A DNA stretch of 64,000 bases from Metabacillus litoralis (GTDB lineage Bacteria; Bacillota; Bacilli; Bacillales; Bacillaceae): contig NZ_JAIVKL010000003.1 of assembly GCF_020524045.1 (NCBI RefSeq), positions 278,147 through 342,146 of the forward strand, in the 5' to 3' direction. Position numbers and translations under genes: made by a program. This document shows positions 31,546-41,671 of the stretch, one piece after another. Each line of letters opens with the position of its first letter. Positions within the stretch are counted from its first letter, which is position 1. The notes beneath the pieces are model-generated. The model saw nothing but the letters and a program-made list of their open reading frames with translations. It was not told the origin of the DNA and did no database searches.

Positions 31546-32658
31546 ATGGCTGATAAACAGACCCATGAAACGGAAGTAACCTTTGAACAGGTGAAAGACC
31601 AATTAACAGAAATAGGGAAAAAACGTGGAGTACTAACATACGAAGAAATTGCAGAGCGTATGGCAAACTTCGAAATAGAATCAGACCAAATGGATGAGTA
31701 TTATGAATTTCTAGGAGAGCAAGGTGTAGAACTTCTAGGTGAAGCTGGTGCTGAGGCAGATCCAAATGTTCAAGAACTAGCGAAAGAAGAAGAATTCGAT
31801 TTAAATGATTTAAGTGTACCACCAGGAGTTAAAATTAATGACCCTGTTCGTATGTATTTAAAAGAGATAGGTCGAGTAGATCTTTTATCTGCAAACGAAG
31901 AAATTAATCTTGCTAAGCGTATTGAAGAAGGCGACGATGAGGCAAAACGCAGACTCGCTGAAGCCAACCTACGACTTGTGGTAAGTATTGCTAAACGATA
32001 TGTTGGTCGTGGAATGCTTTTCCTTGATTTAATTCAAGAAGGAAATATGGGCTTGATGAAAGCAGTCGAAAAGTTTGATTATCGTAAAGGATATAAATTT
32101 AGTACGTATGCAACTTGGTGGATTCGCCAAGCGATTACACGTGCTATTGCTGACCAAGCTCGGACAATTCGTATCCCGGTTCATATGGTTGAGACGATTA
32201 ATAAATTAATAAGAGTGCAACGTCAATTACTTCAAGATCTTGGGAGAGAACCAACTCCAGAAGAAATTGGAGAGGACATGGAACTAACTCCTGACAAGGT
32301 TAGAGAAATCTTAAAAATTGCTCAAGAGCCTGTTTCACTTGAAACACCAATTGGTGAAGAAGATGATTCTCATTTAGGTGATTTCATTGAAGATCAAGAC
32401 GCAACTTCACCTTCAGAACATGCTGCGTATGAATTGTTAAAAGAGCAGCTTGAAGATGTATTAGATACGTTAACAGATCGAGAAGAAAACGTATTACGTC
32501 TTCGTTTTGGTCTAGATGATGGAAGAACTAGAACCTTAGAAGAAGTAGGTAAAGTTTTCGGTGTAACACGTGAACGTATCCGTCAAATTGAGGCAAAGGC
32601 ACTTAGAAAGTTACGTCACCCTAGCCGTAGTAAACGCCTTAAAGACTTTTTAGAATAG
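31546..32658 (+). CDS. sigA: RNA polymerase primary sigma factor SigA (RpoD)
   Basis: 370 residues from ATG 31546, five bases after AAGGAGGGG. A frame extension from 31519 crosses that site and is not used. Region 1.1 is short and acidic. Region 2 has [20 protein letters not shown] (2.3-2.4, -10 recognition). Region 3 follows, and region 4 has [20 protein letters not shown] (-35 recognition). It is the vegetative sigma factor. The terminator follows directly. Confidence 0.99.
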   Translation: MADKQTHETEVTFEQVKDQLTEIGKKRGVLTYEEIAERMANFEIESDQMDEYYEFLGEQGVELLGEAGAEADPNVQELAKEEEFDLNDLSVPPGVKINDPVRMYLKEIGRVDLLSANEEINLAKRIEEGDDEAKRRLAEANLRLVVSIAKRYVGRGMLFLDLIQEGNMGLMKAVEKFDYRKGYKFSTYATWWIRQAITRAIADQARTIRIPVHMVETINKLIRVQRQLLQDLGREPTPEEIGEDMELTPDKVREILKIAQEPVSLETPIGEEDDSHLGDFIEDQDATSPSEHAAYELLKEQLEDVLDTLTDREENVLRLRFGLDDGRTRTLEEVGKVFGVTRERIRQIEAKALRKLRHPSRSKRLKDFLE

Positions 32659-32660
32659 GA

Positions 32661-32685
32661 AGGCGGACTTTTGTCCGTCTTTCAT
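32661..32685 (+). terminator. Terminator after sigA
   Basis: AGGCGGAC (32661-32668) pairs with GTCCGTCT (32673-32680) with one G-U pair, then TTCATTTTG. Confidence 0.8.
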
Positions 32686-32833
32686 TTTGTTAACCGATGT
32701 ATGCCTAACTTAGCAGCTTGTCATAAGTTGTTGAAGCTATCTGAAGATAGAATTGTTGGATCGGAAAATTTTCATTTACAACCCATATATTTTATCTTTA
32801 AAATAAGAGTAACAACGGTTAAGGATGACTGCG

Positions 32834-33379
32834 ATGGATAAAGATAAAAAAAATATAATTATCAATGAAATATATCATTGGAAAGATAACAAACTTTTAC
32901 CTGAAACATATTGTGATTTTTTATTAGCTCTTTATACTGAAGGAAATCAAGAAAATCATGAACAAATTGAAGAAAAGAAAAAAAGAAAAAGTTTATCGCT
33001 AATTGATGGAATTTTATATTCCTTTACCATTATTTTAGTGGTAGCAACCCTTCTTTTTACTAATTTTACTGAAATTACCTACTTAATGCAAATCGTTATC
33101 TTAACTTCTTTGCTTTTTGGTTCAATACTTGTTACCGCTTACTTTATAAGAAAAAGCAAATCTTTTCAAGTGCCTTTAAGCTTAACTTTTATCCAACTGT
33201 TAATTTCTTCAATTTCCTTGTCGGATTATTTTGTAAGTGGAAATGATTTTGTTGTAGGAGTTATCATTATTATTAACTGTCTAATATGGGTGACAGCAGG
33301 TTTAATCTTAAGAATGATCTATCTTTCGATTAGTGGTATATTAGGTATCGCTATTTTCATTTTAGCTATTATATTGTAA
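32834..33379 (+). CDS. Predicted integral membrane protein, unknown function
   Basis: 181 residues from ATG 32834, eight bases after AAGGA (an ATG at 32825 overlaps that site). A charged N-terminal cytoplasmic part (1-53) includes YHWKDNKLLPETYCDFLLAL. About five hydrophobic helices follow (roughly 57-75, 83-100, 110-128, 135-157, 160-181). The N-terminal piece resembles the short helical domain that precedes membrane segments in several uncharacterised Bacillus proteins. It lies between sigA and cccA. No function is recognised. Confidence 0.75.
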   Translation: MDKDKKNIIINEIYHWKDNKLLPETYCDFLLALYTEGNQENHEQIEEKKKRKSLSLIDGILYSFTIILVVATLLFTNFTEITYLMQIVILTSLLFGSILVTAYFIRKSKSFQVPLSLTFIQLLISSISLSDYFVSGNDFVVGVIIIINCLIWVTAGLILRMIYLSISGILGIAIFILAIIL

Positions 33380-33716
33380 TAATATTAATAAGTAACAGAT
33401 GTCAATATCAGTTAAAGAAGTTTTCTTATAAATGTCTTATTTTTGTCTAAAGTGTGAAAAACATGGAGATGTTATAAGTTAGGTCTTTTACTTATCGTAA
33501 AATTACAGTAAAATAGAGGTTGTTTATAAAAACAAAATGTACTTATGACAATTATCTACTAGTACTATGCAGTAAACCTATTAATCACACAAAGAAAACG
33601 CTCTATTAGTATTATCAACTGATATACATTCAGAAAATGGATGATCTAATAGCGACATTAGTTGGCATGAATGTTATCTAATGGAAGATTCACATTTACA
33701 TAAGGGAGGTTACACG
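33380..33716. other. Gap before cccA with a candidate promoter and weak cre-like site
   Basis: TTTTAC (33486-33491), 17 bases, TAAAAT (33509-33514) is a fair sigma-A promoter about 200 bases before cccA. AGAAAACGCTCTAT (33593-33606) matches 11 of 14 positions of the CcpA cre consensus and lies downstream of it, where binding would block transcription. Both are tentative. Confidence 0.4.
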
Positions 33717-34076
33717 ATGAATCGCAATCCACTTATTCCATTTTTATTAATCGCAGTACTAGGAATCGGCCTTATGTTCCTTTTATCATTTAAAGGTCTT
33801 GGCGATCATGAAGAATTAGCTAATGGAGAAGAAGAACCAGAAACAGCAGATGTTGCAAATGCATCTCCTGAAGAAATCTATCAACAAAACTGTATCACAT
33901 GTCATGGTGAAAACTATGAAGGTGGAGCAGGTCCTTCACTTGTTGGTGTTGGTGACCGTTTAAGTGTAGACGAAATAAAAGAAACACTTAAACAAGGTAA
34001 AGGAATTATGCCAGCTAATCTAGTTCCAGATGAAAAACTCGATGAGATGGCTGAATGGGTATCACAAATCAAATAA
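33717..34076 (+). CDS. cccA: Cytochrome c-550 (membrane-anchored)
   Basis: 119 residues from ATG 33717 after AAGGGAGG. One N-terminal membrane anchor (about 6-25) is followed by an acidic linker (30-50) and a class I c-type heme domain. The heme site is CITCH (C59, C62, H63) with M98 in GIMPANL as the likely axial ligand. It carries electrons on the outer face of the membrane. It is monocistronic and ends in a terminator. Confidence 0.96.
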   Translation: MNRNPLIPFLLIAVLGIGLMFLLSFKGLGDHEELANGEEEPETADVANASPEEIYQQNCITCHGENYEGGAGPSLVGVGDRLSVDEIKETLKQGKGIMPANLVPDEKLDEMAEWVSQIK

Positions 34077-34158
34077 GATAAATTACTTAAAAGTAATATA
34101 TGCTTAAACATGCTAGACACTAAAACTAATGAATAATATTTAATTTCTCTAAAAAAAG

Positions 34159-34192
34159 AAGTCCTTTGCATCTGTGAAGGACTTTTTTTATA
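34159..34192. terminator. Terminator after cccA
   Basis: AAGTCCTT (34159-34166) pairs with AAGGACTT (34177-34184), flanked by an A run before and a T run after, so it could work in both directions. Confidence 0.88.
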
Positions 34193-34456
34193 CTTTATTT
34201 AGGTACGATCATATATTTTGTAAATTATTTAGAAATCCTATTTAGTTCTATTAAGAATTATAAACATTCACTATTTTGGTGGAATATTGAAAAACTCAAA
34301 ATCAAAGAGGCTATTTGGAGTATATTGAACGTGCAAATGATAGAAGTTATAATTGATACGCTTCTCTAAAACAGGAATCATACATAGTGGAAAAATCAAT
34401 AGAGTGCTTTATCATAGCTATCAGATACTCAACAATCTATAGAAAATTGGTGACAT
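34193..34456. other. Gap before trmK
   Basis: AT-rich, with no open frame, repeat or hairpin that I can support. Confidence 0.4.
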
Positions 34457-35173
34457 ATGAATGAAATGAACTTATCTAAAAGACTAGAAGTTGTTGCTTC
34501 TTTTATACCTGAAAAATCCGTAATGGCAGATATTGGATCAGATCATGCGTATCTTCCTTGTTTTTCGATTTTACAGGGTAAGGCTAAAGCAGCAATTGCC
34601 GGTGAAATTACGGCTGGACCTTATGAATCTGCAAGAAATCAAGTGATAAAAAATGAACTCACAAATGTCATTTCTGTTCGCCTAGGTGATGGTCTTTCAG
34701 TTATTGAAGAAGGAGAACAGGTTGACTGTATAACGATTGCTGGTATGGGTGGAGGTTTGATAAAAAAAATATTAGAGGATGGAATGTTAAAACTTACTAC
34801 TGTTGATCGTTTAATCTTACAGCCTAATATCCATGCTATTCATATTAGAGAATGGCTAGTAAATAACAATTGGGAACTGATTGATGAAGAAATCATTGAG
34901 GAAGATAATAAGATTTATGAAGTACTTGTTGCTGAAAAGGGTGATTCAAATAAAAGCTATAAAGATGTATCATTTCAAACTGGTCTTTTGTTAGGTCCAA
35001 TTTTAATGAAGAAAAAATCGGATGTTTTTAAGAAAAAATGGCTTCAAGAGTGTACCCATTGGAAAGAGATTATTAACCAACTTGAGAATTCAGGCTATAC
35101 ATATAATAATAATGAAAAATACAGAGAGTTATTTGAGAAAATTAAATTGGTGGAGGAGGTTTTGGAATCTTGA
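34457..35173 (+). CDS. trmK: tRNA (adenine22-N1)-methyltransferase TrmK
   Basis: 238 residues. The Rossmann methyltransferase core has ADIGSDHAYLP (motif I) and CITIAGMGGGLI, typical of TrmK, followed by a C-terminal coiled-coil domain (about 160-238). It methylates A22 in the D-loop of certain tRNAs using SAM. It overlaps the next gene by four bases, so the pair is co-translated, as in B. subtilis yqfN-yqfO. Confidence 0.95.
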   Translation: MNEMNLSKRLEVVASFIPEKSVMADIGSDHAYLPCFSILQGKAKAAIAGEITAGPYESARNQVIKNELTNVISVRLGDGLSVIEEGEQVDCITIAGMGGGLIKKILEDGMLKLTTVDRLILQPNIHAIHIREWLVNNNWELIDEEIIEEDNKIYEVLVAEKGDSNKSYKDVSFQTGLLLGPILMKKKSDVFKKKWLQECTHWKEIINQLENSGYTYNNNEKYRELFEKIKLVEEVLES

Positions 35174-36291
35174 AGAAAACGCCAAATGGATTTGAGGTTA
35201 TACAATTATTTGAACAATTTTCTCCAAAAGCTTATGCAGTTGAGGGAGATAAGATTGGACTTCAGATAGGAACACTTAATAAAAAGATACACCAGGTAAT
35301 GGTTACATTAGATGTAACAGAATCTGTAATTGATGAAGCGATAGAAAAAAATGTGGACTTAATTATAGCCCATCATCCGCCAATATTTAGAGCAATAAAA
35401 AAACTAACCACAGATTCTACATACGGAAAAATAATCGAAAAATGTTTGAAGCATGACATTGCTATTTACGCAGCACATACTAATCTAGATGTAGCAAATG
35501 GTGGTGTAAATGATTTATTAGCTAATGCACTTGAGTTATCTCAATTAGATGTTCTTGTACCAACTTATGAAGACAAGCTTAAGAAATTAGTTGTCTTTGT
35601 TCCTGTAACACATGAAAAACAGGTGAGAGACGCTTTAGGGCATGCTGGTGCAGGACATATAGGCAACTATAGTCATTGTACTTTTGCCACAGAAGGAGAG
35701 GGAAGCTTTTTACCTCTTGAGGGTACTGAGCCATTCATAGGTGAAAAAGGCAAACTAGAATATGTTTCTGAAACTCGAATTGAGACAGTGTTTCCATCAT
35801 CAATACAAAAGAAGGTAATCCAAGCGATGGAAAAAGCACATCCATACGAAGAAGTGGCTTATGATATCTATGCCATTGAAAATGAGGGGCTAACCTTAGG
35901 TCTAGGTAGAATAGGTGTTTTACAAAAGGAATTAACACTCATAGAATTTGCGGAGCATGTAAAGAAATCTCTTGATGTTGAGAAAGTAAGAATGGTTGGA
36001 GATCCTAGCTCTAAAGTGAAAAAAGTAGCTGTATTAGGTGGAGATGGTAACAAATATATCCAACAGGCGAAATTTAAGGGAGCAGATGTTTATGTGACAG
36101 GGGATTTATATTTCCATGTTGCTCATGATGCAATGATGATAGATTTAAACGTCATTGATCCTGGTCACCATGTGGAAAAGGTAATGATTAAAGGAGTATC
36201 AGCTAAATTAACTAAGATGTGTAATGAAAAGAACTTTGATCTAAATATATTTGGTTCTGAAATTGATACAAATCCATTTAAATTTGTTTGA
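35170..36291 (+). CDS. yqfO: Nif3-like dinuclear metal-centre protein (YqfO)
   Basis: 373 residues from TTG 35170 after GGAGGAGG. The N-terminal half has LIIAHHPPIF and AAHTNLD. The C-terminal half has VAVLGGDGN, TGDLYFHVAHDA and IDPGHHVEK, which supply the dinuclear metal site. A PII/CutA-like insertion (about 130-235) makes it the long form. The family forms toroidal hexamers; in other bacteria members are linked to GTP cyclohydrolase-like activity, but the role here is unknown. It is followed by the R3 cassette. Confidence 0.93.
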   Translation: MKKTPNGFEVIQLFEQFSPKAYAVEGDKIGLQIGTLNKKIHQVMVTLDVTESVIDEAIEKNVDLIIAHHPPIFRAIKKLTTDSTYGKIIEKCLKHDIAIYAAHTNLDVANGGVNDLLANALELSQLDVLVPTYEDKLKKLVVFVPVTHEKQVRDALGHAGAGHIGNYSHCTFATEGEGSFLPLEGTEPFIGEKGKLEYVSETRIETVFPSSIQKKVIQAMEKAHPYEEVAYDIYAIENEGLTLGLGRIGVLQKELTLIEFAEHVKKSLDVEKVRMVGDPSSKVKKVAVLGGDGNKYIQQAKFKGADVYVTGDLYFHVAHDAMMIDLNVIDPGHHVEKVMIKGVSAKLTKMCNEKNFDLNIFGSEIDTNPFKFV

Positions 36292-36462
36292 TATTTAAGA
36301 ATATGGTTGATAGTAAGTACATACCAAGCACAATCTAATTAGTTCATTACCATCTATTTTTTTCCAAGATAGAGCGTAAAAAAGGAGGTTGGTACATAAT
36401 TAAAGATGTCATACAAAAAGACGAATAAATCTAAATTCAGTTATGTTGAAAGAAACAAGTTC

Positions 36463-36590
36463 GTTCCATTGCGCTGCAGACATTTGCTTTCCGCGGGGAG
36501 GAAGCTAAGCCTCCTCGGCGCAAGCGCCTGTGGGGTCTCAGCCTTTCCTCTGCACCCGCAGGAGTCAAATGTCTTCCGCTCCATTCCACT
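36463..36590 (+). repeat. R2 GC-rich palindromic repeat, copy 2
   Basis: A GC-rich island (CCGCGGGGAGGAAGC, CTCCTCGGCGCAAGCGCCTG) with inverted ends (GACATTTG near the left, CAAATGTC near the right). It matches the copies at 16834 (reverse) and 41170. Confidence 0.8.
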
Positions 36591-36642
36591 AGTTCTTAAA
36601 AATAGTATACAAAACCAAAATATCTATTAATGACGGCAAATA

Positions 36643-36700
36643 AAAACCCGAACTATTAGGCGAATGTTTAATTGACATATCGCATAATAATTCGGGTTTA
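36643..36700. terminator. Long bidirectional hairpin at the yqfO/ispH junction
   Basis: AAACCCGAACTATTAGGCGA pairs with TCGCATAATAATTCGGGTTT, with few mismatches and a 17-19 base loop. Outer A/T runs suit termination of both converging genes. Confidence 0.75.
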
Positions 36701-36738
36701 TCATTAGCTTAAATACTTATGTCCCAGCCTCTTTTAGT

Positions 36739-37683
36739 TTAATTCTTGATTTTAACTTTAGGTAATATTTTCGATAAAGGAATTTCATGATTTAAGATCC
36801 AAGTCGTTTCATCTTCATGGTTATATTGCTCAAGAAACTGGATGACTTTTTTGGTAATTGGTGTAGGAGTAGATGCACCTGCTGTTACAGCAACAGTTTT
36901 TACATCTTTTAACCATTCTAGTTTTAATTCACTTAAGTCAGAAATACGATAAGCTGTTGTACCAGCAATTTGTTCTGATACTTGTGCTAAACGATTAGAA
37001 TTGTTACTCTTCGGATCTCCAACAACGATTGTTAAATCAGCTTCTCCTGCTTGCTCAGCAACAGCTTCTTGACGAACCTGGGTTGCTAAACAAATTTCTC
37101 GATGAATTTCAACATGAGGAAACTTTTCCTTTACAAGCTCCATAATGTCAGCTACATCCCATTGGCTCATCGTTGTTTGATTTGTCACAATAATTTTATC
37201 ATTATTTATGTCTAGTTGTTTTACATCCTCAACCGTTTCAACAAGATGAACGATATGTGGTGCGACTCCAACAGCACCTTCAGGCTCTGGATGATTTTTC
37301 TTGCCAATATAAATCACGTGATATCCTTGAGCTTCCTTTTCACGAATAAGATCATGTGTTTTCGTTACATCAGGACATGTTGCATCAAGTGTTACAAGAC
37401 CTTTAGCTTTTGCGATTTCTCGAACCTCAGGAGAAACCCCATGTGCAGTAAAGACAATTGTCCCTTTATCAACTTGCTCTAATATTTCTAGGCGGTTATT
37501 ACCATCAAGTGTAATGATGCCATCTTCTTCAAAAGCATCTGTTACATGTTTATTATGAACAATCATTCCTAAAATGTAGATCGGTCTTGGTAAAGTTTTA
37601 TCTAAAGCGGCGTTTTTGGCAATTACCATTGCATCAACAACACCATAACAATATCCGCGAGGTGCGATTTTAATAACGTTCAT
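36739..37683 (-). CDS. ispH: 4-Hydroxy-3-methylbut-2-enyl diphosphate reductase IspH
   Basis: 314 residues. The three cluster cysteines are present: C12 (GYCYGV), C103 ([10 protein letters not shown]) and C197 ([12 protein letters not shown]). The iron-sulfur enzyme makes IPP and DMAPP in the last step of the MEP isoprenoid pathway. IspG of the same pathway is 8 kb away in this window. It is on the minus strand, downstream of yqfQ, and separated from it by a terminator, so it is probably transcribed on its own. GGAGGC lies six bases before the start. Confidence 0.97.
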   Translation of the reverse strand: MNVIKIAPRGYCYGVVDAMVIAKNAALDKTLPRPIYILGMIVHNKHVTDAFEEDGIITLDGNNRLEILEQVDKGTIVFTAHGVSPEVREIAKAKGLVTLDATCPDVTKTHDLIREKEAQGYHVIYIGKKNHPEPEGAVGVAPHIVHLVETVEDVKQLDINNDKIIVTNQTTMSQWDVADIMELVKEKFPHVEIHREICLATQVRQEAVAEQAGEADLTIVVGDPKSNNSNRLAQVSEQIAGTTAYRISDLSELKLEWLKDVKTVAVTAGASTPTPITKKVIQFLEQYNHEDETTWILNHEIPLSKILPKVKIKN

Positions 37684-37741
37684 TATAATGCCTCCTTAAG
37701 AGATCAAATAGAGAGTTTTCTCTATGTTGAATGACTACATG

Positions 37742-37763
37742 GAAAAAAGCCGTTAAAACGGCT
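37742..37763 (-). terminator. Terminator after yqfQ (minus strand)
   Basis: AGCCGTT (37749-37755) pairs with AACGGCT (37757-37763). Read on the minus strand it is followed by TTTTTT. Confidence 0.8.
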
Positions 37764-37825
37764 CTTTACTCTCATAATCTCTTAATATTATATCGAACAT
37801 TGGGGTAGATTACAAAGAGGAATAA

Positions 37826-38506
37826 TTAGATATACATTTTAGGCATGGAGTTTTTAGCTGTAGTAGAACGTTTTTTTGTTAAATTGTCAATTTCTTGTTG
37901 ATCAGAATCTTCTTTGAGTACTGTATCACTAGTAGTATTTTGTTTTTTCTTGGTCTTTCCTTTTTGTGTTGATGTAGTGTTAGCTACTGATTCTGATTGA
38001 TCTTGTGATGAAGAATTAACTGCTACCTCATCTTCGGTTGTTGTTTGATCTTCATCATTTGAACTACTATTTAATTCACGGTAAATTTTCATCATAGCCG
38101 GCAAATTTTTAACAAGTGGACCATATTGTTGAACCATAGGTGTTACCTGTTGTGCCATTCCTAACATTTTTTGTACATTTCCAAGCATACCGGAAATGTT
38201 GGATGGATTCATAAGTCCTTGAAGCGAGCCTGTAGCTCTTGTAGCACTTGATGCTGCATTTGCAGCTCCAGTAAATGCTTGGGGATTAACAGCACCTGTA
38301 ACACCTTGTGAGCTCCCAGGCATGATACGAGAGAGTATTCCTTTTAATCCTCCACCACCTCTTGTAGCAGCTGCAGCTTGTTGACCAAATTGCTGGCCGC
38401 CACCCATAAATGAACCTTGAAATGGTTGTCGACCTAAAGGAAATTGCCCTTGTTGCGGAAGAAATCCTCTAGGATTCATAGGAGGCATTGGTCTTTGTTG
38501 AAACAT
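37826..38506 (-). CDS. yqfQ: YqfQ/VrrA family low-complexity protein
   Basis: 226 residues from the ATG at 38506, after AAAGGAGGG; a longer frame start at 38530 overlaps that site. It has a Gln/Pro/Gly-rich N-terminus (1-50), then a more hydrophobic helical block (about 95-150: SGMLGNVQKMLGMAQQVTPM). The Ser/Thr/Lys-rich tail carries KKK and KKR stretches. It belongs to the VrrA family, named for a variable repeat locus in B. anthracis. No enzyme motif is visible and function is unknown. No tandem DNA repeat is evident in this copy. Confidence 0.85.
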   Translation of the reverse strand: MFQQRPMPPMNPRGFLPQQGQFPLGRQPFQGSFMGGGQQFGQQAAAATRGGGGLKGILSRIMPGSSQGVTGAVNPQAFTGAANAASSATRATGSLQGLMNPSNISGMLGNVQKMLGMAQQVTPMVQQYGPLVKNLPAMMKIYRELNSSSNDEDQTTTEDEVAVNSSSQDQSESVANTTSTQKGKTKKKQNTTSDTVLKEDSDQQEIDNLTKKRSTTAKNSMPKMYI

Positions 38507-38755
38507 GTAAACCCTCCTTTCAAAGTACATATACCTACCATAGACTATGCATCATAACAAATAATGGTTCTTTCCTTTTTGGTATTTTCTATATCACTGA
38601 TGATTGAAAATGAAGTGTTTTAATATGTCAAATCACTAATATATTTACTCGTGATGATAGAGTAATTTATTTTCCATGGGGAATCGCATAGTAAAGAACG
38701 TTCGATTATATAGAAAAAACATGATGATCTTTTCATTCGCCTAGAAAATTCTGGT

Positions 38756-38783
38756 TTGAGTTTTTCTTCGTATCAGTTATAAT
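38756..38783 (+). promoter_or_regulatory. Sigma-A promoter of cshB
   Basis: TTGAGT (38756-38761), 16 bases, then a perfect TATAAT (38778-38783), 66 bases before the cshB start. It lies in the divergent yqfQ/cshB gap, which otherwise shows nothing firm. Confidence 0.65.
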
Positions 38784-38849
38784 GTAATGATGGATTGATA
38801 AGGTACACTTGGAATATGTGTGATTCTTATCTAAAAGGAGATGAAACGG

Positions 38850-40166
38850 ATGGAACAAACAAAATTTGAACGGTTTTCATTAAAACCGTTTATAATAGAG
38901 TCATTAAAAAAAGAATTAAAATTCTCAGAACCAACTGAAATTCAGGAAAGAGTTATACCATCAATACTAAATGGTGAAAGTGTGATCGGACAGTCTCAAA
39001 CAGGTACAGGAAAGACACATGCATATTTGCTACCATTACTTAATAAAATTGATGCAGCAAAAAAAGAAGTACAAGTTGTTATAACAGCTCCGACTAGAGA
39101 ATTAGCAATACAAATATATAATGAAGTAAATAAAATTATCCCATTCTCAGATGAAGAAGTAACATCTAAATGCTATATCGGTGGTACTGACAAGCAACGT
39201 ACAATTGATAAATTAAAAACACAACCACAAATTGTTGTTGGAACTCCTGGAAGAATTAAAGATTTAGTTCAAGAAAATGCTCTCATTATTAATAAAGTAC
39301 GAGCTTTGGTTGTTGATGAAGCTGACTTGATGCTTGATATGGGCTTTATTAAAGAAGTTGATATGGTTGCTGGTCAAATGCCAGAAAACTTACAAATTCT
39401 TGTATTTTCTGCGACGATACCTGAAAAATTAAAGCCTTTCTTAAAAAAATATCTGGCGAATCCTAAGTTTACACATGTGGCTCCAAAACAAGCGACAGCT
39501 ACTAAGATAGAGCATGTTCTAGTACCTACCAGACATCGCGATAAACTCAAATTAGTTCATGATATGCTAGTATCGTTTAATCCGTTTTTAGCGATTGTTT
39601 TTACAAACACGAAGAAAAAAGCCGATGAAGTTGCCGATTATTTGATTCAAAAAGGATTAAAGGTAGGGCGTATTCATGGTGATTTATCACCTCGTGACCG
39701 AAAAAAAATGATGAAACAGATTAATGACCTAGAATTCCAGTATGTTGTTGCTACAGACTTAGCAGCTCGTGGAATTGACATTAAAGGTGTAAGCCATGTT
39801 ATAAACTATGAAATCCCAACAACAGAACTAGACTTTTATATCCATCGTGTAGGCAGAACAGCACGAGCTGGAAGTTCTGGTATCGCAGCTACCCTTTTTG
39901 AAACCTCTGATGAAGATGCATTAAATAAATTGGAGAAATTAGGAGTTCAATTTATCAATAGAGACCTTGTGGGTGGAGAGTGGAAAAACCTTGAAGACCG
40001 CAAACGCCGTCAAAATAGAAAAAGAGTAACTGATGATGCAGACGCTTTAGCAAAAAGTATTGTACAAAAGCCGAAAAAAGTAAAGCCTGGTTATAAAAAG
40101 AAAATGGGACGCGAAATGGAACAAATCAAAAAGAGAAAAAGAAGATTAGATAGAAAAGGCAAGTAA
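38850..40166 (+). CDS. cshB: DEAD-box RNA helicase CshB
   Basis: 438 residues from ATG 38850, nine bases after AAAGGAG (an ATG at 38841 abuts that site). Helicase motifs in order: the Q-motif region (EPTEIQ), [26 protein letters not shown], and [10 protein letters not shown]. The basic C-terminal tail is rich in KKRKRR and likely binds RNA. CshB-type helicases act in cold adaptation and RNA turnover. The next gene, nfo, is 17 bases downstream. Confidence 0.95.
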   Translation: MEQTKFERFSLKPFIIESLKKELKFSEPTEIQERVIPSILNGESVIGQSQTGTGKTHAYLLPLLNKIDAAKKEVQVVITAPTRELAIQIYNEVNKIIPFSDEEVTSKCYIGGTDKQRTIDKLKTQPQIVVGTPGRIKDLVQENALIINKVRALVVDEADLMLDMGFIKEVDMVAGQMPENLQILVFSATIPEKLKPFLKKYLANPKFTHVAPKQATATKIEHVLVPTRHRDKLKLVHDMLVSFNPFLAIVFTNTKKKADEVADYLIQKGLKVGRIHGDLSPRDRKKMMKQINDLEFQYVVATDLAARGIDIKGVSHVINYEIPTTELDFYIHRVGRTARAGSSGIAATLFETSDEDALNKLEKLGVQFINRDLVGGEWKNLEDRKRRQNRKRVTDDADALAKSIVQKPKKVKPGYKKKMGREMEQIKKRKRRLDRKGK

Positions 40167-40183
40167 AAAAAGGGGGAAGAGTT

Positions 40184-41080
40184 ATGCTTAAAATAGGTTC
40201 ACATGTTTCTATGAGTGGGAAAAATATGCTATTAGCCTCCAGTGAGGAAGCTGTCTCTTATGGATCTAATACATTTATGATCTACACTGGTGCTCCTCAA
40301 AATACGAGAAGAAAAAAAATTGAAGATCTTAACATTGAAGCTGGACAAGCTCATATGAAGGAAAATGGAATTGAGGAAATTGTTGTACATGCGCCATATA
40401 TAATTAATATTGGTAATTCAACAAATCCTGCTACATTTCAATTAGGTGTTGATTTCCTTCGTTCAGAAATTGAGCGTACACATGCGTTGGGTGCAAGACA
40501 GATTGTCTTACATCCTGGAGCACATGTTGGTGCAGGAGCTGACGTAGGGATTAAAAAAATTATTGAAGGCCTAAATGAAGTGCTTGAACAAAATCAAGAG
40601 GTACAAATTGCTTTAGAAACAATGGCTGGCAAAGGATCTGAATGTGGTCGCTCTTTTGATGAATTGGCAAAAATTATTGATGGTGTTACACATAACCAGC
40701 ATCTATCAATATGCTTTGATACATGTCATACACATGATGCAGGTTATGATATTGTTAATCATTTTGATGATGTATTAAAAGAATTTGATTCGATCATTGG
40801 GATAGATCGACTGAAAGTACTTCATATTAATGATAGTAAAAATCCAATGGGTTCAAGTAAAGATCGTCATGAAAACATTGGTTTTGGTCATATTGGTTTT
40901 GATGCATTAAATACGATCATCCATCACCCATCGTTAATGGATGTTCCAAAAATCCTCGAAACTCCATTTGTTGGCGAAGATAAAAAATCTAAAAAGCCAC
41001 CATATAAATTTGAAATTAATATGTTTAGAGAGAAAACATTTGATGAAGCTTTGTTAGATAAGATCCTTACACAATCGTAA
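40184..41080 (+). CDS. nfo: Endonuclease IV (AP endonuclease)
   Basis: 298 residues, TIM-barrel fold with a trinuclear zinc site. Metal-ligand motifs include [45 protein letters not shown] and [11 protein letters not shown]. It cuts DNA at abasic sites and repairs 3' blocked ends. It is probably co-transcribed with cshB. ATG 40184 follows AGGGGGAAG. Confidence 0.97.
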   Translation: MLKIGSHVSMSGKNMLLASSEEAVSYGSNTFMIYTGAPQNTRRKKIEDLNIEAGQAHMKENGIEEIVVHAPYIINIGNSTNPATFQLGVDFLRSEIERTHALGARQIVLHPGAHVGAGADVGIKKIIEGLNEVLEQNQEVQIALETMAGKGSECGRSFDELAKIIDGVTHNQHLSICFDTCHTHDAGYDIVNHFDDVLKEFDSIIGIDRLKVLHINDSKNPMGSSKDRHENIGFGHIGFDALNTIIHHPSLMDVPKILETPFVGEDKKSKKPPYKFEINMFREKTFDEALLDKILTQS

Positions 41081-41169
41081 TGAAGATAAACATACAAATA
41101 TAATTAAAGAATTCATAGAAAAAAACGAATAAATAATCTAAATTCAGTTAAACTGAAAGAAATAAGTTC

Positions 41170-41292
41170 GTTCCATTGCGCTGCAGACACTCCATTCGCC
41201 GGGGAGGAAGCTGAGCCTCTCGGCAAGCCTGCGGGGTCTCAGCCTTTCCTCAATTCCCGTAGGTGCCCGAGTATCTTCCGCTCCATTCCACT
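41170..41292 (+). repeat. R2 GC-rich palindromic repeat, copy 3
   Basis: GC-rich core GCCGGGGAGGAAGCTGAGCC and GCCTGCGGGGTCTCAGCC, within the R3 cassette. It is about 5 bases shorter than copy 2 and has lost part of the GGCGCAAGCGCC centre. Confidence 0.78.
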
Positions 41293-41343
41293 AGTTCTTA
41301 GAAATAGTATGTAAAATTAAAAAATCTATTGATGAAAGCAAAT

Positions 41344-41402
41344 AAAAACCCGAAATATTAGGCGAATGTTTAATTGACAAATCACCTAATAATTCGGGTT
41401 TA
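41344..41402. terminator. Long bidirectional hairpin at the nfo/yqfT junction
   Basis: AAACCCGAAATATTAGG pairs with CCTAATAATTCGGGTTT (one mismatch), with A and T runs outside. It is the counterpart of the hairpin at 36643. Confidence 0.78.
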
Positions 41403-41448
41403 TCTTTAGCTTTAATACTTATTTCCAAGCCTCTGTTTTAAACAAAAA

Positions 41449-41471
41449 GCTATTTTCGTAAATTTTGTTGC
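41449..41471 (-). repeat. Solo R1-like end
   Basis: GCTATTTTCGTAAATTTTGT then TGC is a near match to the R1 right terminal repeat. No matching left end is found within 200 bases, so it is a remnant. The rest of 41435-41671 shows no gene. Confidence 0.45.
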
Positions 41472-41671
41472 TTTATCAACTCAAAATAACACCTAAATAT
41501 CGTAGTTCTAGCGCCTTGTTCTGGGAAAATAACCACTTTCCTAAAGACGATATGGAATGAAGGCCAAAGAACACCTACTATTTTATATTGTCTTAAATTT
41601 GTTGGAGATGAACAAGCCGCTTTGAATTTTCTGAAGAAACAGTAAGTAGTTTTGTATTTTTAAGACGAAAG

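Larger units (their letters stand above)
36398..36732 (+). repeat. R3 duplicated intergenic cassette, copy 1 (335 bp)
   Basis: It aligns end to end with 41102-41434: the same left flank (AATTAAAGA..TCATA.AAAA), a central R2 palindrome, a spacer with ACTAGTTCTTA, and a long hairpin, ending at GCCTCT. It lies at the convergent junction of yqfO and ispH. A 74-codon open frame inside (36406-36630) is judged fortuitous. Confidence 0.88.
41102..41434 (+). repeat. R3 duplicated intergenic cassette, copy 2 (333 bp)
   Basis: Second copy of the 36398-36732 cassette, in the same orientation and 4.7 kb away. It again lies at a convergent junction (nfo and yqfT). The core palindrome is slightly shortened, while the flanks and terminal hairpin are well conserved. 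Confidence 0.88.

Noticed and set aside
36406..36630. 74-codon open frame with a ribosome-binding-like AAAGGAGG upstream
   Set aside because: It runs through the R2 palindrome, and the second R3 copy (41102-41434) does not keep the frame, so it is a by-product of the repeat.
37826..38506. Tandem repeat (VNTR) in the VrrA-like gene yqfQ
   Set aside because: The B. anthracis homologue has a variable repeat, but here the Gln/Gly-rich part shows no regular repeated DNA unit.
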